NCBI RefSeq assembly: GCF_000775615.1
Contig: NZ_AVPG01000012.1
Coordinates: 27,704-91,703 of the forward strand
Origin: Pontibacillus litoralis JSM 072002
GTDB taxonomy: Bacteria; Bacillota; Bacilli; Bacillales; BH030062
DNA: 64,000 bases
Direction of reading: 5' to 3'
Part shown: positions 36,323 through 46,046 of the stretch, piece after piece
Layout: each line of letters starts with the position of its first letter
Position numbering within the stretch: the first letter of the stretch is position 1
Program-made: the position numbers and the translations under genes
Notes under the pieces: generated by a model
Database searches by the model: none
Seen by the model: only the letters and a program-made list of their open reading frames with translations
What the model was told of the DNA's origin: nothing

Positions 36323-38517
36323 AAATAGTAGTATGTTTGAATTTCCATCGGGCTAACAGGTTTACTGTAATAATATCCTTGAACAATATCACATTCGTGC
36401 TTCTTTAAGAACGTTTCTTGTTCTATATCCTCGATACCTTCTGCCACCATTTCAAATCCTAAATGTTTCCCCATATTCATAATCGTCTTCACTAACGTTA
36501 CAGCGTTTTCATTTTCTGGAACATCATCAATAAATGATTTATCCACTTTCAATTGGTCGATTGGCAATTGATTTAAAATGCTTAATGATGAATACCCTGT
36601 TCCGAAATCATCAATGCTAATAGTTATCCCCATCTCTTTCAATTGTTGCAATATACGCTTTGATTTCACTACATCTTGAAATATACTTTCGGTGATCTCT
36701 AGTGTTAAATGCTTCGGGTTTAACCCAGTCTCCCGTAACACATCAGATACAGTTGCAACGACATTCTCTAAATAAAATTGACGTACGGAAATATTAACAG
36801 CTACATTTAACGTGAGCCCTTGATTATGCCATTGTTTCGCCTGATGACAAGCAGTATGCAGCACCCATTTACTCAACGGAACAATAAGCCCCGTTTCCTC
36901 CGCTATGGAAATAAACTTACCTGGAGAAACGGTACCCCATTCAGGACTTTCCCAACGCACCAACGCCTCTGTCCCGACGATAGTATTCGTTTTCAGGTCT
37001 ATCTTAGGTTGATATAAAAGGCGAAACTCGTCATTTCTTAAAGCCTTGCGAATGCCATTTTCTATATTGATTTTCGTTAGATTGGAATGCTTATATTTTT
37101 CTTCAAAAAAGCTGCAACCATTCTTCTCAAGCCTTTTGATTCGATACATTGCCGTATCAGCATTCTTTATTAATGTCTCCGAGTCCAATCCATCAAAAGG
37201 ATATAGACTGATACCAATACTTAATGTAATAAACAATTCTCTCCCCATAACGATAAAAGGAGTTTCAAATTCTTTATTAATCCTTTTAGCGATGCGTTCC
37301 ACATTCTTTCTATCCGTGTTGTTTACGATGATTAGAAATTCATCACCTGCATAACGGCCAATTTTTCCATACTTCGCTACGGTTTCTTGAAGACGTTCCG
37401 CTACAGATTTCAACAGTTCATCACCGAAGGAATGACCATACGTATCGTTATACAACTTAAACCCATCAAAATCAACGAACATAACGGCTAATTGCTTCCC
37501 AATCCGCACATCTCTCAATGCTCGTGCTAAATACTGACTCACATTGTACCGATTCGGTAACTGCGTCAAAGGATCATAATTCGCCAACCTTTCACGTGAT
37601 TCTTCCATCTCTTTACTTTTTGTAATATTATGCCGAATAGCAACATATTGATACGGCTTTTGGTTATGATCTAAAATCGGTACAATAGTTGTATCTACCC
37701 AATAGTGAGAACCGTCCTTCGCTCGATTCTTAATCTCACCTTTCCACACATTCCCCTCACAAATTGTTCGCCAAATGTCTTTAAAGAACTCTTTAGAATG
37801 ATGATTAGAATGAATAATGCGATGTGTTTGTCCAATTAACTCCTCCTGTTTATATTGGGAAATATCACAAAACATTTGATTCGCGTATGTAATGACCCCT
37901 TGTCGATTCGTTATAGCTATAATCGTAGATTCATTTAAAGCGTCATTAATATTTATGAACTGTTGATGCGTTTTACTAGAATCTGCATCCTTTATCCCTA
38001 TACACATTATCGCCGCTTGTTGCTTAAAGATTATAGGAATAGACATCATGCGAATCGTTTCATATTCACCATTTAATCGTTTAACCTGCTGATTCATGAA
38101 GCACACGTCACTTATATCATCACGACTTTCTACATCATACGTCAAACTAAAATCGCTTAATGAATGACCTGTGATTTCACGAGCATCGCTTGCACCTAAC
38201 ATGTCTATTGTTGCTGGATTGACATACAAAATCTGTTGATCATTATGAATGAATAAAAACTGCGAAGCATGATCCATCATCCGTTCAAACATATCGTCCG
38301 TCTTTACACGTTGTTCCTTTTTTTCTTTATATTCCTTTACTTCAAAACGCTTTTGATCCCATTCTTTCCCTAAATACCAACTAAATACAAGTAATATAGT
38401 TATGACAATGAGCTCGATCACCATGTTTTGGCCACTTATACTAAATTGGTAAAAAAAGAATCCTCCTAGTAATGTACACATCATTGAAATCCCTAGAATT
38501 CTCCCTTTATATCCCAT
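36307..38517 (-). CDS. PAS-PAS-GGDEF-EAL c-di-GMP signalling protein
   Basis: About 736 residues. Two N-terminal transmembrane helices (about 5-45) have almost no external loop. A first PAS domain (about 75-185) and a second PAS with PAC (about 195-310, with ITYANQMFCDISQY and HYWVDTTIVP) follow. The GGDEF domain (about 315-475) has AGDEF at its active site, a variant compatible with cyclase activity. The EAL domain (about 485-735) keeps TEALVRW, DDFGTGYSSL and the KVDKSFI and EGIE metal-site segments, so phosphodiesterase activity is likely. ATG 38517 is preferred with GAGGTG upstream. Confidence 0.87.
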   Translation of the reverse strand: MGYKGRILGISMMCTLLGGFFFYQFSISGQNMVIELIVITILLVFSWYLGKEWDQKRFEVKEYKEKKEQRVKTDDMFERMMDHASQFLFIHNDQQILYVNPATIDMLGASDAREITGHSLSDFSLTYDVESRDDISDVCFMNQQVKRLNGEYETIRMMSIPIIFKQQAAIMCIGIKDADSSKTHQQFININDALNESTIIAITNRQGVITYANQMFCDISQYKQEELIGQTHRIIHSNHHSKEFFKDIWRTICEGNVWKGEIKNRAKDGSHYWVDTTIVPILDHNQKPYQYVAIRHNITKSKEMEESRERLANYDPLTQLPNRYNVSQYLARALRDVRIGKQLAVMFVDFDGFKLYNDTYGHSFGDELLKSVAERLQETVAKYGKIGRYAGDEFLIIVNNTDRKNVERIAKRINKEFETPFIVMGRELFITLSIGISLYPFDGLDSETLIKNADTAMYRIKRLEKNGCSFFEEKYKHSNLTKINIENGIRKALRNDEFRLLYQPKIDLKTNTIVGTEALVRWESPEWGTVSPGKFISIAEETGLIVPLSKWVLHTACHQAKQWHNQGLTLNVAVNISVRQFYLENVVATVSDVLRETGLNPKHLTLEITESIFQDVVKSKRILQQLKEMGITISIDDFGTGYSSLSILNQLPIDQLKVDKSFIDDVPENENAVTLVKTIMNMGKHLGFEMVAEGIEDIEQETFLKKHECDIVQGYYYSKPVSPMEIQTYYYLRQGG

Positions 38518-39015
38518 ATAACAATCACCTCGCTCTGATACTATTTTCCTATCCCTTAACTTTATCATACCTTGATATATTCCAACTTGTACAAATAAAA
38601 TTCGAAAATATTTTTATTTTTTATCACTTTTAGTTAATTTTTCATTGCTTATTCCAACAGCATATCTGAGCGAATGTATTAAATATTGTTCGAATGTTTG
38701 TAAGAAAAGACACTTATACCGCCAGATTGAAACGTAAACCAATGGGATCAAGCGAGGTGGCCATGCCTGTGAAAAGCTCCCTTCTGAATTGGAAATAGAC
38801 TATTATATTTGTTCGGATATAAAGTTATTTACATTTTGAAATGGAATCATTCGTTAAGGAAGCATCCAGCAATTTATTTACGAATTTTACCGAATCTACA
38901 CAATGCCTTCACCTAGCTATAACATAACTCTATTACAATGTTTCATGAAGGATAAGCAACACCTTACAAAAAAATGTAGTAAATCCTTCACTAAAGTCCT
39001 ATTGGAGGTTTAAAG
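38518..39015. other. Long intergenic region before the HAD-RpiR-Opp operon
   Basis: Nearly 500 bases between divergent genes. The first 170 are AT-rich and probably promoter DNA. A more GC-rich block (about 38715-38800) contains a 34-codon open frame ending at 38798 (KRKPMGSSEVAMPVKSSLLNWK near its end) without a ribosome binding site, and short self-complementary segments. It may be a fragment of a lost gene. I could not match it to any riboswitch class I know. Confidence 0.5.
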
Positions 39016-39726
39016 ATGGCACCTATATCATATGTCTGGTTCGATTTAGGTTATACACTTGTCCACCTAAATCGAGAAAAAATGTATCAAACTTATATAG
39101 AAGATCACGGATTCTACCGATCTTTATATGAAATAGAGAAAGCATTTCATATAACAGATAAATATTTTATGCGTAAATATCCAGGAGTACTCGGAAAAAC
39201 AAAAAACCACTACCTGCCGTGGTACTACGGAACATTAAATTATCATTTAAATCTCTCATTTGATTTAGTGCATCAAATGAACAGCCTCTCCGAATATAAA
39301 CATACTCAAAAAGGCTGGACTTGCTTTTCTTTCACTAGAGAAGTGCTTCAGGAATTGAAGAGCGCTTCTATTAACATAGGTCTCATATCAAACTGGGATG
39401 AAACTGCTCGAGATGTGCTAGAGAAAAACAGAATTATCGATTATTTTGACACAATCGTTATTTCTTCTGAAGTCGGTGTTAACAAGCCCAATGCCGAAAT
39501 CTTTGAGATTGGATTAAAAAATGCTAATGTCAACGCTGAAGAATGTTTATACGTCGGAGATAACTATTATGATGACGTAATAGGTTCAAAGAAAGTGAAT
39601 ATGAAAGCTGCGCTTATTAACCCTTATGGGGGTCTAGGTATTAATGAAATTACGCATCCTCTTATCATTGAATCTATTAAAGAGATTCCAAGTATAGTAA
39701 CAAATAAAGAAGGGTTAAAACAATGA
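39016..39726 (+). CDS. HAD family hydrolase
   Basis: A 236-residue haloacid-dehalogenase-type phosphatase. Motif I reads WFDLGYTLV: the nucleophile Asp10 is present but the second Asp of DxD is Gly, as in some YihX-like members. Motif II LISNWD, motif III Lys in VNKPNAEIF and motif IV GDNYYDDVIG are normal. The substrate is unknown. It is the first gene of a plus-strand operon, overlapping the RpiR gene by four bases, and probably dephosphorylates a compound delivered by the importer encoded downstream. Confidence 0.8.
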   Translation: MAPISYVWFDLGYTLVHLNREKMYQTYIEDHGFYRSLYEIEKAFHITDKYFMRKYPGVLGKTKNHYLPWYYGTLNYHLNLSFDLVHQMNSLSEYKHTQKGWTCFSFTREVLQELKSASINIGLISNWDETARDVLEKNRIIDYFDTIVISSEVGVNKPNAEIFEIGLKNANVNAEECLYVGDNYYDDVIGSKKVNMKAALINPYGGLGINEITHPLIIESIKEIPSIVTNKEGLKQ

Positions 39727-40562
39727 ACGTTTTAACTACTATTGAAGAAAATTATCAGCAATTAAGTATGAGTCAACAAAAAGTAGCTTATGTCATCATC
39801 CAACATTTAGATGAAATAACCTTACTTTCCGCGAAAAAAATAGGGGAAAAAGCTAATGTAAGTGAAGCTACTGTACTCCGACTTGCCAAAATATTAGGGT
39901 ACCCTAATTTCAAGGAATTTCAACGGGATTTACAAGCTTCTTTACTTAAAGAAAGAACATTACGACGGATGAACGCTATTAAACAAAATGATGAAGCTTC
40001 ATGGTTACAAAGTCATTATGATTCAGAAATAGAAAACTTAACAGCAACAAAATTATCTAATCAAGAGAAAGAAATTACAGATGTAGCAAAATCTATTATG
40101 AACGCTAGTCATATTTATTTAGCAGGTTGGCGCATGGGACTTTCCTTAACCAGCCCATTCTCATACATTCTGAAAATTATGTATGGCGCTGTAACGCAAA
40201 TCCCCCAAGGAGAAATCGCTGAATATTCAACTCATTTTTCCAACAAGGATATTCTCATTATTTCCGCTTTTCCAAGGTATTGTACGGAAACAAAAAAAGT
40301 AGTAGAAACCGCAAAAAAACAAGGGGTTACGATTATTGTTTTCACAGATTCTCCACTGTCTCCTTTTGTTCCTTTAGCTACAACAAGTTTGTTCGCTAAA
40401 ACAGTTTCAAATAGTTTTCTAGACTCGTATACAGCTCCAGTTGCTATTATGAACGCTATCATTTATCGCATCTCTCAACTTGATTACAATCGTATCCAAA
40501 AGAACCTAACCAAGATGGAGCAACAGTGGAAATATATGAATATAGAGTATAACGAGAAGTGA
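39723..40562 (+). CDS. MurR/RpiR family transcriptional regulator
   Basis: A 279-residue regulator: an N-terminal RpiR helix-turn-helix (residues about 5-77, with VSEATVLRLAKILGYPNFKEF) and a SIS sugar-phosphate-binding domain (about 125-250, YLAGWRMGL, IISAFPRYC). SIS domains of this family sense phosphosugars such as MurNAc 6-phosphate. Its place in an operon with a peptide-type importer, a HAD phosphatase and a phosphoesterase suggests a phosphorylated inducer. ATG overlaps the HAD stop. Confidence 0.85.
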   Translation: MNVLTTIEENYQQLSMSQQKVAYVIIQHLDEITLLSAKKIGEKANVSEATVLRLAKILGYPNFKEFQRDLQASLLKERTLRRMNAIKQNDEASWLQSHYDSEIENLTATKLSNQEKEITDVAKSIMNASHIYLAGWRMGLSLTSPFSYILKIMYGAVTQIPQGEIAEYSTHFSNKDILIISAFPRYCTETKKVVETAKKQGVTIIVFTDSPLSPFVPLATTSLFAKTVSNSFLDSYTAPVAIMNAIIYRISQLDYNRIQKNLTKMEQQWKYMNIEYNEK

Positions 40563-40739
40563 AAAGAAACTGACAAGGAAAAGAACAACGATACGTTATA
40601 AATACTTATTCGTTACATTGTAAAGTCATGATTCCTATTAAGGAGGTGATGCTAGCTTCATAGAATCAGGTGAACTTCAAATAAAACTGTTCCTTTCGTT
40701 AACAACAAATAAGATCTACTAATTATTAGGAGTATTTCT

Positions 40740-42311
40740 ATGAAATCATTAAAGCCAAAAATTTCTTTCTTTATGTTAATTGGATTATTAATGCTTACAG
40801 TAGTTGGTTGTTCTGCACAAGGGTCCACAAATGACACTAGCACGGAAAAGAATAGTGACACTGAAGATAGTTCTTCCGAAGAAATGAAAAAGAAAGATGG
40901 TGGAAAGGTCGTTGTATCTGTACCACAAGATATCGACTACTTAGATCCTCACCTATCCGCAGCATCTGGAACATATGAAATTATGTATAACGTTTTTGAA
41001 GGGTTATTAAAACCTAATGAACAAGGCGAGGTAATCCCAGCTATTGCGGATGACTATTCTATTTCAGAAGACGGATTAACTTACACTTTTATACTTAGGA
41101 AAGACGTTACTTTCCATAACGGAGAGCCTGTAACTACAGATGATGTGAAATATTCAATGGAAAGATTGATGGGCGTCGATACTGGTAAACCATTGGCTGA
41201 GTCTTTCACTAATATAGAAAGTGTCGAAGCATCTGATGAGAAAACAGTCGTTATAAAATTAAAAGATGTAGATTCTTCTTTCCTAACACAAATGACAGTA
41301 GCAATACTACCTAAAGGCTATGATAAACATAATGAACACCCAATAGGAGCAGGCCCTTTCAAATTTGTTGAGTATTCCCCAGAACAAAAAATAGTTCTGG
41401 AAAAAAATGAAGACTATTATGTTGAAGGAATACCTTATTTAGATGAAGTAGAATTTAGAATTATTCCTGACAGTGAAGCAGCATTACTTTCCTTTAAAGC
41501 CGGAGAAATAGACATGTATCCTCGAATTGGAAATGAGAGAATCGAGGAATTAGGAGATGAATTCAACTACATTCAAGGAGATCAAAACATGGTTCAACTA
41601 ATGACAATGAACCACGAGAGAGAGCCATTTAATGATCGTACAGTACGTAAAGCAATTAACTATACAATAGATGTAAATGAAATTATTGAAACAGCGGCAT
41701 TTGGCTTCGGAACTAAATTAGGATCAAATATGAGTCCAGCAATGGAAAAGTATTACCAATCTGGTTTAGAGGACACTTATAATGTAGACATTAAGAAATC
41801 TAAACAATTATTAGAGGAAGGTGGATATCCAGACGGCTTCGAAACAACTATTTCTGTCCCTTCTAACTACCAGTTTCATGTCGATACTGCACAAGTTATT
41901 GCGCAACAACTTGAACAAGTGGGTATTAAAGCGAATATTGAGCTAGTTGAATGGGGCGTTTGGTTAGACCGTATTTATAAAGGACGCGACTATGATATGA
42001 CGATTATCGGCTTAACTGGTAAATTGGATCCCCATAAAGTATTAGGGCGTTATGAATCAACTTATGCAGCGAACTTCTATAATTATAACAATGAAGAATA
42101 TGATGAGATTATCCAACAAGCAAAGAAAGAAACAGATGATGAGAAACGAGTAAATCTTTATAAAGAAGCTCAAGAGATATTAACAAATGATGCTGTCGCC
42201 GTGTATATTATGGACCCTAATTTTAGTGTAGCTATGAGAAGTGATTTAGCTGGCTACAAATTATATCCATTGTATGTTCAAGATATGTCATCCATTCATT
42301 ATGTTGAGTAG
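40740..42311 (+). CDS. Peptide/nickel-type ABC substrate-binding lipoprotein
   Basis: A 523-residue family-5 (Opp/Dpp) binding protein. The signal peptide ends with lipobox VVGC (Cys24), followed by a Ser/Asp/Glu-rich linker. Family motifs include YNVFEGLLK, YTFILRKDVTFHNGEPVTTDDVKYS and AINYTIDVNEI. Members carry oligopeptides, murein peptides, nickel chelates or opines; the sequence does not say which. The start follows AGGAG. The 178-base gap before it also contains an isolated perfect AAGGAGGTGAT at about 40640-40650. Confidence 0.85.
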   Translation: MKSLKPKISFFMLIGLLMLTVVGCSAQGSTNDTSTEKNSDTEDSSSEEMKKKDGGKVVVSVPQDIDYLDPHLSAASGTYEIMYNVFEGLLKPNEQGEVIPAIADDYSISEDGLTYTFILRKDVTFHNGEPVTTDDVKYSMERLMGVDTGKPLAESFTNIESVEASDEKTVVIKLKDVDSSFLTQMTVAILPKGYDKHNEHPIGAGPFKFVEYSPEQKIVLEKNEDYYVEGIPYLDEVEFRIIPDSEAALLSFKAGEIDMYPRIGNERIEELGDEFNYIQGDQNMVQLMTMNHEREPFNDRTVRKAINYTIDVNEIIETAAFGFGTKLGSNMSPAMEKYYQSGLEDTYNVDIKKSKQLLEEGGYPDGFETTISVPSNYQFHVDTAQVIAQQLEQVGIKANIELVEWGVWLDRIYKGRDYDMTIIGLTGKLDPHKVLGRYESTYAANFYNYNNEEYDEIIQQAKKETDDEKRVNLYKEAQEILTNDAVAVYIMDPNFSVAMRSDLAGYKLYPLYVQDMSSIHYVE

Positions 42312-42322
42312 GAGGGTCCTAA

Positions 42323-43264
42323 ATGGCGTTTTTGCTACGGAGATGCTTCACATTTTTTGTAACCATTCTCATAGTTATGATTATGACATTCCTTGTGTTT
42401 CGTATTATTCCAGGAGATCCGGCTTTAACGATTCTTGGAATGGATGCTGAACCAGAGCAAATTGCCGCTTTAGAAAAAGAGCTAGGGACAGATAGACCGC
42501 TTTATGAACAATTTCTAGACTGGGCAGGGGGAGTATTCACTGGAAATCTCGGTGAATCCCTCCGCTTTTCTCAACCAGTGTCTGAATTGGTCATAGACCG
42601 AATTCCTGTGACTCTTTCTTTAGCGATTATGTCTATTGTCATAACCATGTTCCTTGCCATTCCTATTGGTATTTATAGTGCAAAGAAACAAGGAAGTTGG
42701 GTAGACACCGCTTTATCTATAACAACTCAAATAGGCATGGCCATTCCATCTTTTTGGCTAGGAATAATTTTAATGCTCATTTTTGGTTTAACATTCAAAT
42801 GGTTCTCCCCAACAGGTTATGTACCTTGGTCTGAAAATCCTAGCGAAGCTTTGAACAGTTTATTCTTGCCTTCACTTGCGATTGCCATTCCCCAAATAGC
42901 TGTTGTTGTAAGATACTTAAGAACCACTATGATAGAACAATTACAACTAGATTATGTTAGAACTGCTAAGAGTAAAGGTTTAAAAGAGAAATCAATACTT
43001 TATATTCACGTCTTAAAAAATGCGCTTATACCAGTTATTACTATTTTTGGTATGATATTTGCTGATGTATTGGCTGGTAGTTTGGTAATTGAACAAGTAT
43101 TTGCATTACCTGGTTTCGGAAGGCTACTAATATCCTCTATAAGTTATAGAGACCTACCATTAATTCAAGGTATGGTAGTCATAATCGCGTTTATTGTTTT
43201 ATTAATGAATTTCATTATTGATATACTATATCGTTGGCTAGATCCACGAATAGAACTGAAGTAG
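42323..43264 (+). CDS. Peptide ABC transporter permease (DppB/OppB type)
   Basis: A 313-residue permease with six helices and the EAA loop VRTAKSKGLKEKSILYIHVLKNALIP. N-terminal FRIIPGDPA is typical of DppB. It follows the binding protein by 11 bases with a GGAGGG site. Confidence 0.87.
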   Translation: MAFLLRRCFTFFVTILIVMIMTFLVFRIIPGDPALTILGMDAEPEQIAALEKELGTDRPLYEQFLDWAGGVFTGNLGESLRFSQPVSELVIDRIPVTLSLAIMSIVITMFLAIPIGIYSAKKQGSWVDTALSITTQIGMAIPSFWLGIILMLIFGLTFKWFSPTGYVPWSENPSEALNSLFLPSLAIAIPQIAVVVRYLRTTMIEQLQLDYVRTAKSKGLKEKSILYIHVLKNALIPVITIFGMIFADVLAGSLVIEQVFALPGFGRLLISSISYRDLPLIQGMVVIIAFIVLLMNFIIDILYRWLDPRIELK

Positions 43265-43272
43265 GTGATGAA

Positions 43273-44082
43273 ATGTTAAACACAAAAAGCATTCAACTTA
43301 AAATAGGTGCTACGTTTGTTAGTTTTTTGTTCCTTGTAATGATTATTAGCCTCTTTTATCTACCTTATGAAGTAAATTATATGGTAGTAGAAGATCGTTT
43401 TTTACCCCCTAGTCTTGAACATCCCTTTGGAACAGATAACTTCGGAAGAGATATTTTGAGTAGAATTATGCAAGGATCTCAAACGGCATTTTTAGTTGGA
43501 TTTACTGCCGTATCTATCGGAGGAATAGGTGGAACAATCATCGGTGCCATAGCAGGTTACGTCGGTGGATGGATTGACGAGATATTCATGAGAATTATGG
43601 ATGCTATGATGGCTTTCCCAGGCATTTTATTAGCGTTAATGTTTATTACGGTATTTGGATCTAGTTTAACAAATACGACTATAGCTCTTGGGATTATGTC
43701 TATACCCGGTTTCGCTCGAATCGCCAGAAGCGGATTCATTCAATATAAGCAATTCGATTTTGTTAAAGCTGCTAATGGAATGGGAGCTAGTCATGTTTCG
43801 ATTATATTCACACACATTTTACCTAATGTTCTTTCTCCAATTATAGTAGCAGCTTCTATGAGTTTTGCTGGTGCAGTTCTCGCAGAAGCTGGTTTAAGTT
43901 ATCTAGGATTAGGAGTTCAACCACCAGACCCTAGTTGGGGAAGAATGTTAAATGAAGCACAAAGTTATATCACGAAAGCGCCATGGTATACATTAGCTCC
44001 TGGTATATTTATCACTATTACTGTATTAGGTTTTAACTTACTCGGAGATGGTATTCGAGAATTACGTGATCCTAGAAAGTAG
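43273..44082 (+). CDS. Peptide ABC transporter permease (DppC/OppC type)
   Basis: A 269-residue permease. PFGTDNFGRDILSRIMQGSQ is the DppC/OppC signature and VKAANGMGASHVSIIFTHILPNVL is the EAA loop. The ATG at 43273 follows AGGTG just after the upstream stop; earlier in-frame codons within the dppB-like gene are rejected. Confidence 0.87.
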   Translation: MLNTKSIQLKIGATFVSFLFLVMIISLFYLPYEVNYMVVEDRFLPPSLEHPFGTDNFGRDILSRIMQGSQTAFLVGFTAVSIGGIGGTIIGAIAGYVGGWIDEIFMRIMDAMMAFPGILLALMFITVFGSSLTNTTIALGIMSIPGFARIARSGFIQYKQFDFVKAANGMGASHVSIIFTHILPNVLSPIIVAASMSFAGAVLAEAGLSYLGLGVQPPDPSWGRMLNEAQSYITKAPWYTLAPGIFITITVLGFNLLGDGIRELRDPRK

Positions 44083-44091
44083 GTGTTTGAA

Positions 44092-45078
44092 TTGAGTGAA
44101 TCTGTGTTAAATGTGAACAACCTAGAAGTTAATATAAAATCTTCTAAAGGGACATTCCCTGTGCTTGAGAATATTTCTTTTAATATAAACAAAGGAGAAA
44201 TAGTAGGTCTTGTAGGTGAATCAGGGTGCGGAAAAAGCATGACATCTCTAGCAATAATGGGATTATTACCGAATCAAGCCAAATGGACAAAAGGAGAAAT
44301 CACTCTTTCTTCTAAACAGCTTCAATCATTATCACCCGAAGAAATGAGAAAATTACGCGGCAATCAATTGGCAATGATTTTTCAAGATCCAATGACATCT
44401 CTAAACCCTGTTTTAACAATCGGATACCAACTTATAGAATCTATAAAATTACATTTACAATACCCTAAAGCTAAAGCAAAAACCTATGCAATCGACTTAT
44501 TAACCAAAGTAGGGTTATCTAGGGCCGATAAACTAATCTATCAATACCCACATGAGCTTTCTGGCGGTATGAGACAAAGAGTAATGATTGCGATGGCGCT
44601 TGTTTGCAACCCTACTCTTCTTATAGCTGATGAGCCAACAACTGCATTGGATGTTACTATTCAAGCTCAAATAATTGACTTATTGAAAGAGCTTAACAAA
44701 AAAGAAGGAACATCTATTTTATTTATATCCCATGATCTTGGTCTTGTTCATGATCTATGCGATAAAGTATTTGTTATGTATGCTGGTGAGATAGTAGAGC
44801 AAGCAACTGTACAAGAATTATTTGATAATCCCCAGCACCCATATACGAAAGGGTTAATCCAGTCATTACCGCTTCCTGAGAAGAAAAAAGAACGACTTTA
44901 CTCAATACCTGGTACCGTGCCAGGCATACATGATCGTGGACAAAATTGTAGATTCTCTTCAAGGTGTCCTCATGTTACAGAACATTGTACAACTCATCAT
45001 CCGAGTCAAATTCAAATATCGAAGACACATGTCGTTCACTGTTTCTTGTCTGAAAAAGGAGGAACAACTAGTGGCTGA
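44092..45078 (+). CDS. Peptide ABC transporter ATPase (DppD/OppD type)
   Basis: A 328-residue ATPase with GESGCGKSMT, LSGGMRQRVMIAMAL and LLIADEPTTALDVT. The C-terminal peptide-transporter domain contains a four-Cys cluster region (NCRFSSRCPHVTEHC, VHCF), which often binds an Fe-S cluster in OppD/DppD. A TTG at 44092 fits the AGGTG site; a GTG at 44083 lies inside it. Confidence 0.86.
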   Translation: MSESVLNVNNLEVNIKSSKGTFPVLENISFNINKGEIVGLVGESGCGKSMTSLAIMGLLPNQAKWTKGEITLSSKQLQSLSPEEMRKLRGNQLAMIFQDPMTSLNPVLTIGYQLIESIKLHLQYPKAKAKTYAIDLLTKVGLSRADKLIYQYPHELSGGMRQRVMIAMALVCNPTLLIADEPTTALDVTIQAQIIDLLKELNKKEGTSILFISHDLGLVHDLCDKVFVMYAGEIVEQATVQELFDNPQHPYTKGLIQSLPLPEKKKERLYSIPGTVPGIHDRGQNCRFSSRCPHVTEHCTTHHPSQIQISKTHVVHCFLSEKGGTTSG

Positions 45079-46045
45079 ACCATTAATTGAAATATCCAAT
45101 CTAAAAAAAGACTATCCCATCCCTTCTAAGAAGCTAATGGAAAAGAAGTGGATTCATGCAGTAGATGATATTAACTTAATTGTGAACCGAGGAGAATCTG
45201 TAGGAATTGTTGGAGAGAGTGGTTGCGGAAAATCTACAACTGGTCAAATGATAGCAGGTTTACTCTCACCAACAAGTGGATCTATTCAATATCATGATAA
45301 AAATGGATCCACTATGAATGTAATGAATAAAACAAAACAATATCATCGCAATGTACAAATGATTTTTCAAGACCCTTACGCTTCCTTAAATCCAAGGCAC
45401 CGTATAAGCAAAATATTGGAAGAACCACTTCGTATTCATAAGATAGGAAACAAATCTAATCGAAAGAAAAAAATAGAAGATATTCTACAACTTGTTGGTT
45501 TCACGCCGGATATCGCGAATCGTTTTCCTCATGAACTAAGCGGCGGACAACGTCAGAGAATAGGTATCGCAAGAGCTCTTATGCTCAATCCAACACTTGT
45601 TATCGCTGACGAACCGGTTTCTGCCCTTGATGTAAGTGTCCAATCACAAATATTAAATTTAATGAAGGATTTACAACAATCATTTGATTTAACCTATATA
45701 TTCATATCTCACGACTTACACGTAGTGCACTATTTTTGTGACAAGGTTGCTGTGATGTACTTTGGTAAAATCGTAGAAATGGGTAATGTTGATGAACTTT
45801 TTTATCATCCTACCCACCCATATACGAAAGCGTTATTATCCGTCATTCCAACGATTGGCAAACAAAAAGAAAGAATTATATTACAAGGAGAAGTTCCTAA
45901 CCCAGAATCACCACCTACTGGGTGTACGTTTCACACACGCTGTCCTCTTGCAACTGACTTATGCAGAACAGCACAACCTACGTTACAAACAATAAGGGAG
46001 AACCATGTTAGTGCTTGTCACTTTGCAATGAAGGGAGAGGAATAA
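45071..46045 (+). CDS. Peptide ABC transporter ATPase (DppF/OppF type)
   Basis: A 324-residue partner ATPase with GESGCGKSTTG, LSGGQRQRIGIARALM and LVIADEPVSALDVS, and a C-terminal Cys cluster (GCTFHTRCPLATDLC, CHF). The GTG at 45071 follows AAAGGAGG, and the gene overlaps the previous one by eight bases. The open frame extends far upstream inside the DppD-like gene, which I reject. Confidence 0.86.
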   Translation: MAEPLIEISNLKKDYPIPSKKLMEKKWIHAVDDINLIVNRGESVGIVGESGCGKSTTGQMIAGLLSPTSGSIQYHDKNGSTMNVMNKTKQYHRNVQMIFQDPYASLNPRHRISKILEEPLRIHKIGNKSNRKKKIEDILQLVGFTPDIANRFPHELSGGQRQRIGIARALMLNPTLVIADEPVSALDVSVQSQILNLMKDLQQSFDLTYIFISHDLHVVHYFCDKVAVMYFGKIVEMGNVDELFYHPTHPYTKALLSVIPTIGKQKERIILQGEVPNPESPPTGCTFHTRCPLATDLCRTAQPTLQTIRENHVSACHFAMKGEE

Positions 46046-46046
46046 A

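Noticed and set aside
38690..38800. Riboswitch (c-di-GMP, THF, ydaO or guanidine class)
   Set aside because: None of the conserved cores of these classes could be aligned; described only as an unassigned intergenic block.
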